A program made the translations under genes and the position numbers. Shown here one piece after another: positions 60,431-64,000 of a stretch of DNA of 64,000 bases; position 1 is the stretch's first letter; every line of letters starts with the position of its first letter. Source of the DNA: Hyphomicrobiales bacterium (GTDB taxonomy: Bacteria; Pseudomonadota; Alphaproteobacteria; Rhizobiales; Rhizobiaceae); assembly GCA_900466945.1 (NCBI GenBank), contig UBNV01000008.1, forward strand, positions 124,001 through 188,000, given 5' to 3'. The notes below the pieces were generated by a model. That model was not told the DNA's origin. It searched no databases and saw only the letters and a list, made by a program, of their open reading frames with translations.

Positions 60431-61282
60431 ATGACCCATGCGCTCACGCTACTCGGCACCAAGGGCGGACCGGCGATCCGGCCGGGCGGCCCCAATCCGA
60501 CCTCGATGCTGCTGACGCTTTCCGGACGCCGGATGGTCATCGATTGCGGGCTCGGCGTTTCGCGCGGTCTCGTCGAGACGGGCATGTCGTTGAAGGAGCT
60601 CGATCTCGTCTTCATCACCCATCTGCATTCGGATCATGTGCTGGAGCTCGGTCCGCTGATCCACACCGCCTGGACCACCGGGCTCGACCATCCGGTGACC
60701 GTCTATGGCCCGCCCGGAACCCGCGCCGTCTGGACGGGCTTCCTCGCTTCACTCGCCTATGACATCGAAACCCGGATCGCCGACGAAGGGCGTCCGGACA
60801 TCTCGGAACTGGTCAGCGTGGTCGAATATGGTCCGGGCGAGATCCTTCGCGACGCGGACCTCACAGTCGAGGCGCTGCGTGTCGATCACCCGCCCGTGGC
60901 GGATTGTTTCGCACTGAAGTTCAAGGGCTCCGGCAAGACGGTCGTTTTCTCGGCCGACACGGCTCCGTTCCCACCGCTTGCCGATTTCGCCCGCGGCGCC
61001 GATCTCCTGGTGCACGAGGCCATGCTTCCGGAGGGGCTCGACAGCATCGTCAGGCGCACCGGCAATGGCACCCGGCTGCGCGAGCATCTGATCGCCTCAC
61101 ACAGTTTCGCCGCAGACGCCGCGCTGATTGCGCAGGAGGCCGGCGTGGGCATGCTGGTTCTCAACCATCTCATCCCCGCCGATGACCCGGCATTTACCGA
61201 AGAGCACTGGCGTGCTGCCGTCAGGTCCATCTTCGGTGGTGAAATTGTGGTCGGTCGAGACGGGCAGATCATTTCCCTGTGA
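60431..61282 (+). CDS. metallo-beta-lactamase-fold hydrolase
   Basis: A 283-residue MBL-fold hydrolase. The metal site is THLHSDH with His64, His66, Asp68 and His69. The early GGPNPTSMLLTLSGRRMVIDCG segment and the final VLNHLIPADDP with another His resemble the RNase Z/arylsulfatase-like branch. No signal peptide. The substrate is unknown; tRNase Z is possible but lacks the flexible exosite. The start at 60431 follows the gnd hairpin with little space. Confidence 0.9.
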   Translation: MTHALTLLGTKGGPAIRPGGPNPTSMLLTLSGRRMVIDCGLGVSRGLVETGMSLKELDLVFITHLHSDHVLELGPLIHTAWTTGLDHPVTVYGPPGTRAVWTGFLASLAYDIETRIADEGRPDISELVSVVEYGPGEILRDADLTVEALRVDHPPVADCFALKFKGSGKTVVFSADTAPFPPLADFARGADLLVHEAMLPEGLDSIVRRTGNGTRLREHLIASHSFAADAALIAQEAGVGMLVLNHLIPADDPAFTEEHWRAAVRSIFGGEIVVGRDGQIISL

Positions 61283-61412
61283 ACAAGCCGTGCCAGGCCA
61301 TCTGCCAATTCTGGATGGTTAAAATTCTAATTCTTGTCTTATCACGGAGTTAACAGGTGGGGCCTAGCGTGGCGCTTAGTTAATAAAAACGCTCGAATTT
61401 CAGGCTTTTCTG

Positions 61413-62582
61413 ATGTTTTCCATCGATATTCAAACGGTCTTGCTGGGCAGTTTTGCCGTTCTTGCCGTGTTTGCGGCTGTTTTCCTCCGCCACTGGCGAG
61501 AGGATCCCGGTCGCATCGAATTCGTTCTCTGGGCTGTTGGTGCGGTTGCGGGCTCGCTCGGTGCCTTGCTCGCGTTGGTTAGCGACAGCTATCTCATCGG
61601 CACATCATTTGCGCAGAGCTATTTCCTGCTCGCTGGCGCCCTTGCATGGCAGGGCCTCAGACTTTTCGATCACCGCAGGGTCGATCTTCGCCTGGCCATA
61701 GCCGGTCCCGCTCTCTTCTTTGTGCTCACAGCATCCGCGCCGGTCTTCGAACAGGATGCCAATGCCCGCTCGTTGTTCCTGTGCATGCTCGGCGCGCTCT
61801 ATTCGGGGCTGATCGCCTGGGAGCACCGCATATCGGAGCGCGAGGAGCACCTCGCCAATCGGCGCGCCACCCGGATCTGGTTTTCTCTGCAAGCCGGGAT
61901 TCTGTTTTTGACGGGGCTTGCCACCTTCGTCGCGCCGTTGCCGCAGCAAGGCCTGTCTGCTGGTCTGCCCTTCTGGACATTCCCTGCGGTGCTCGCCGTT
62001 TTCCTGCAGTCCATTGTCGCTCCGGTATCGTTCCTGCTTCTGTTGCGCGACCGTCTGGTCGTCGAAACGCGTTGGGCCAGCGCGACGGATTCACTCACCG
62101 GGCTTGCCAACCGCTTCACGTTCCTCGACATGCTGCAGACACTCTCGACCAAGGTGCGCGGCGAGGGGGCTTTCCTCTATGTCGATGTTGACCATGTGAA
62201 GCGCATCAATGACCGCTTCGGCCACTCCGGCGGCGACGAGGTCCTAAAAAACTGCGCCGACATCATTCTGCGGGAACTGCCGGAACACGCGTTGCTCGGA
62301 CGCCTCGCCGGTGCGGAATTTGCAGCCTATGTGCCATTCTGCAAGGTTGAGGACGCGGAGAAGCTCGCCCACATCATCCACGACAGCGTCGAGCAGCAAA
62401 TGTTCTTTCTTGGGGGCGAACTGGTGCCGGTGACGGTCAGCATCGGCGTTGCCCATGGTGTCATGCAGGTCACGGCGGACGAACTCCTGAAGCGGGCCGA
62501 TGCGGCATTGCATACCGCCAAGGTCAATGGCCGCAATTCGGTTGTTGTCTGGGCCGATGGACAGCGCCCGTCATTCGCCTGA
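61413..62582 (+). CDS. membrane protein with degenerate GGDEF domain
   Basis: A 389-residue protein. About seven transmembrane helices cover residues 5-215. The C-terminal cyclase domain keeps the metal/substrate segment YVDVDHVKRINDRFGHSGGDEVL, but the active loop reads AGAEF (residues 299-303) in place of GGDEF, so catalysis is unlikely; it may instead bind nucleotide or protein partners. No EAL domain follows. The ATG at 61413 is an assumption; no clear RBS. TTAA-rich sequence precedes it. Confidence 0.9.
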   Translation: MFSIDIQTVLLGSFAVLAVFAAVFLRHWREDPGRIEFVLWAVGAVAGSLGALLALVSDSYLIGTSFAQSYFLLAGALAWQGLRLFDHRRVDLRLAIAGPALFFVLTASAPVFEQDANARSLFLCMLGALYSGLIAWEHRISEREEHLANRRATRIWFSLQAGILFLTGLATFVAPLPQQGLSAGLPFWTFPAVLAVFLQSIVAPVSFLLLLRDRLVVETRWASATDSLTGLANRFTFLDMLQTLSTKVRGEGAFLYVDVDHVKRINDRFGHSGGDEVLKNCADIILRELPEHALLGRLAGAEFAAYVPFCKVEDAEKLAHIIHDSVEQQMFFLGGELVPVTVSIGVAHGVMQVTADELLKRADAALHTAKVNGRNSVVVWADGQRPSFA

Positions 62583-62633
62583 ACTGGTTCAGGGTGGCGA
62601 CGGGTAAGGCGAGGGGTAATCGCTCCGCCGGTC

Positions 62634-63665
62634 CTATTCCCAGCGCGGCTTGCTGACGCTTTGCAGCAGTTGCGGATCGACCCCGTCGATGCGGGCAATG
62701 ACGGCCTTGGCGAGTTCGCGCCCGGACTGGCGCACGTCTTCGTAGACCGCGATGATCTCCGGCCGGATCCAGTTGAGAATCGGCGTGCTCTGCTTGGCGA
62801 CGAGGTCCAGCTCGCGACCGACACGCTTGCCGGCGGCCTCGATCCCGGCATTGGCGGCGATCCCGCTGCTGCCGGATGACGAGATGATGCCATCCGGTGC
62901 GTCCGGTCCGCTCATTAGATCCTGGATCGTCGCGCGGATCTGCTCCAGCGAGGCGTCGATATTGATGTGTACCGGCACTTCCTCGGCACCGAAGCTTTTC
63001 AGGCCACGCATGAAACCGTCGAACGTGTGCTGGTAATAAGTGAGCTTGGCCGGTGGCGGCAGGAGCGCGATGCGCCTGCGCCCCCGCTGGACCAGCCGCT
63101 CGACCGCGGCATAGGCGAAAGCCTCATTGTCGAAATCGTGAAACGGGTGCTGGACACCCATGTTGGTGCGGCCATGGGTGGCGAAGGGCATGTTCTGTTC
63201 CATCAGCAACCGGACGCGGGCGTCATCGGGTTCGGTTCGCGAGATGATCACGCCGTCGGCCGATCCTGTCTCCAGGATGTAACGCACCGGCAGCATCGGA
63301 TCCTTGGTGTGAACATGCGGCGTCACGACGATGTGGTAGGGGGTGCCGGCCAAAACCTCGGAAATGCCGACGACCATCTGATTGGCAAAGCCCAGAATTT
63401 CTTCATCGATACCCAGTACCAGCGCTATCACATTGGTCTTGCCCGTACGCAGGCGGACACCTGCGCGGTTCGGCTGGTAACCCAGCTGACGGGCGACCAT
63501 GCGCACGCGTTCCTTGGTTTCTGCGCCGATGTCGGGCGCATCCTTCAATGCCCGCGAGACGGTGGTAATGCCGAGACCTGTCATGAAGGCGATGGTCTTG
63601 AGCGTCGGTCGCTCCTTCGTCGCCCCTGGACGGTCCATCAGTCCGCTGCCCTGCTGATCTGCCAT
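62634..63665 (-). CDS. LacI-family transcription repressor
   Basis: A 343-residue repressor. The N-terminal HTH is TLKTIAFMTGLGITTVSRALKDAPDIG (about residues 21-47), with hinge NRAGVRLRTGK. Residues 75-343 are a periplasmic-binding-like ligand domain. It resembles sugar-utilisation regulators (alpha-glucoside type in rhizobia) but the ligand is unknown. The ATG at 63665 has GGGGA upstream. It is divergent from the gene that starts at the right edge of the window and is probably its regulator. Confidence 0.94.
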   Translation of the reverse strand: MADQQGSGLMDRPGATKERPTLKTIAFMTGLGITTVSRALKDAPDIGAETKERVRMVARQLGYQPNRAGVRLRTGKTNVIALVLGIDEEILGFANQMVVGISEVLAGTPYHIVVTPHVHTKDPMLPVRYILETGSADGVIISRTEPDDARVRLLMEQNMPFATHGRTNMGVQHPFHDFDNEAFAYAAVERLVQRGRRRIALLPPPAKLTYYQHTFDGFMRGLKSFGAEEVPVHINIDASLEQIRATIQDLMSGPDAPDGIISSSGSSGIAANAGIEAAGKRVGRELDLVAKQSTPILNWIRPEIIAVYEDVRQSGRELAKAVIARIDGVDPQLLQSVSKPRWE

Positions 63666-63691
63666 GTCGTCCCCGCACTTCGAAAGTCTCG

Positions 63692-63720
63692 CTTATAGTG
63701 AGCTTTCATCGGCCTGCAAA
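63692..63720 (-). promoter_or_regulatory. promoter of the LacI-family gene
   Basis: TTTGCA (63720-63715) and TATAAG (63697-63692) on the minus strand are separated by 17 bp, placing the transcript start about 20 bases before the start codon. Confidence 0.55.
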
Positions 63721-63762
63721 CAGTTTGCCCGGCACCCCCTCCCGGCGCGCTGAAACAAAAAT

Positions 63763-63776
63763 CTGAAACGATACAG
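63763..63776. promoter_or_regulatory. putative LacI-family operator 1
   Basis: CTGAAACGATACAG, an imperfect palindrome (CTGnAnCGnTnCAG) with the central CG typical of LacI-family operators. It shares TGNAACGATACA with operator 2 and lies about 100 bases from the regulator start codon. Confidence 0.5.
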
Positions 63777-63926
63777 GTGTTTTGTCGAGCCCTTTTCCAT
63801 GCTGCGTTGCGAAGCAGTGCAACCGTAAGATGATCGGTCCGGTTTTCCCCTGGTGTCCGGCGGAGACTTTGTGAAATTTTCGCAATTGCAGCATTTTATT
63901 CTCTCTCTATGCGTAAGTACCGGCTG

Positions 63927-63940
63927 CTGCAACGATACAA
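63927..63940. promoter_or_regulatory. putative LacI-family operator 2
   Basis: CTGCAACGATACAA shares 12 of 14 positions with operator 1. It lies just upstream of a TATAAC -10 element (63960-63965), overlapping where the -35 would be for the gene starting at 63998, so a bound repressor would block that promoter. Confidence 0.5.
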
Positions 63941-63959
63941 GTGATGGTGCTTCGCAATG

Positions 63960-63965
63960 TATAAC
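63960..63965 (+). promoter_or_regulatory. -10 element of the gene starting at 63998
   Basis: TATAAC lies 32 bases upstream of the ATG. No -35 of consensus quality is present at 17 bp, so activation or repression by regulators is likely. Confidence 0.4.
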
Positions 63966-63997
63966 TTCTCCAAAGCGATTTGAGAGAGGGCACCTCA

Positions 63998-64000
63998 ATG
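63998..64000 (+). CDS. start codon of a gene continuing past the window
   Basis: ATG preceded by GAGAGGG with a seven-base spacer, divergent from the LacI-family regulator and downstream of operator 2. Only this codon is inside the window, so nothing can be said of the product beyond its likely control by the repressor; sugar-uptake genes are common in this arrangement. Confidence 0.5.

Noticed and set aside
58883..60439. 518-codon open frame antisense to gnd
   Set aside because: Same reason: shadow of Gnd with no independent support.
63693..63998. 101-codon minus-strand frame at the right edge
   Set aside because: Overlaps the divergent promoter and operator region and shows no family motif.
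1..64000. CRISPR array, tRNA, rRNA, insertion sequence or prophage
   Set aside because: No spaced direct repeats, cloverleaf-like segments, transposase or phage motifs were recognised on either strand; a dedicated RNA-gene and repeat search would settle this.

Overview
The window looks like core chromosome of an alphaproteobacterium of the order Hyphomicrobiales, most likely the family Rhizobiaceae (Rhizobium, Agrobacterium or Sinorhizobium-like). The evidence is GC-rich coding sequence with few gaps, a complete acpXL-fabZXL-fabF2XL-fabF1XL-adhXL-lpxXL cluster for the very-long-chain acyl group of lipid A, the purL/bolA/grxD and purQ/purS/purC neighbourhoods, an fnrN-hemN divergent pair, and fixNOQP-fixGHIS. 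No rRNA, tRNA, CRISPR array, phage or insertion sequence was recognised. Genus assignment is inference from gene content and order.

Layout. 1-10.4 kb: a truncated MFS exporter, grxD, a polybasic small protein, a membrane serine-hydrolase-like protein, bolA, purL, a MocR-type regulator divergent from a DUF1127 gene, a lipoprotein, purQ, a small coiled-coil gene, purS, purC and a DUF1476 (F-ATPase inhibitor zeta) gene. 10.4-20.5 kb: a PAS-GGDEF-EAL enzyme, a small hydrolase, membrane proteins, purB, a DUF2259 secreted protein, rpe, an SDR oxidoreductase and a periplasmic binding protein. 20.7-26.8 kb: flavin reductase, MoxR ATPase, VWA protein, split XdhC and a MocA-like fusion. This resembles the maturation part of CO-dehydrogenase/xanthine-dehydrogenase type clusters, but the molybdenum enzyme itself is absent. 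TfoX and Nudix genes follow.

26.8-41 kb: a DEAD-box RNA helicase, an M23 peptidase, a DUF455 ferritin-like protein, a Bcp peroxiredoxin, a giant AsmA/YhdP-like envelope protein, and cobalamin genes arranged as cobK-cbiD facing away from cobA-cobB-cobC-cobD. 41-49.9 kb: fnrN and hemN face each other across one FNR-type box, followed by the VLCFA lipid A cluster and an orphan PAS protein. 49.9-58.8 kb: a hemerythrin gene and the complete cbb3 oxidase structural (fixNOQP) and assembly (fixGHIS) operons. Each operon has an FNR/FixK-type box. 58.9-64 kb: gnd, a metallo-beta-lactamase-fold hydrolase, a membrane protein with a degenerate GGDEF domain, and a LacI-family regulator facing a gene whose start codon is the last triplet of the window.

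Functional logic. An O2-sensing FnrN is encoded next to hemN and about 9 kb from the microaerobic oxidase operons that carry matching boxes, so much of the right half reads as a low-oxygen respiration regulon. De novo purine synthesis (purL, purQ, purS, purC, purB) is scattered on the minus strand of the left half. The most unusual observations are: FabF2XL has Glu where the ketosynthase cysteine should be; the MocR gene appears leaderless, with its start codon inside a palindromic operator; an uncharacterised small gene lies between purS and purQ; the Mo-hydroxylase maturation cluster has no client enzyme; and an orphan PAS protein and a hemerythrin sit next to the cbb3 genes. I did not find a clearly new multi-gene system, and say so.
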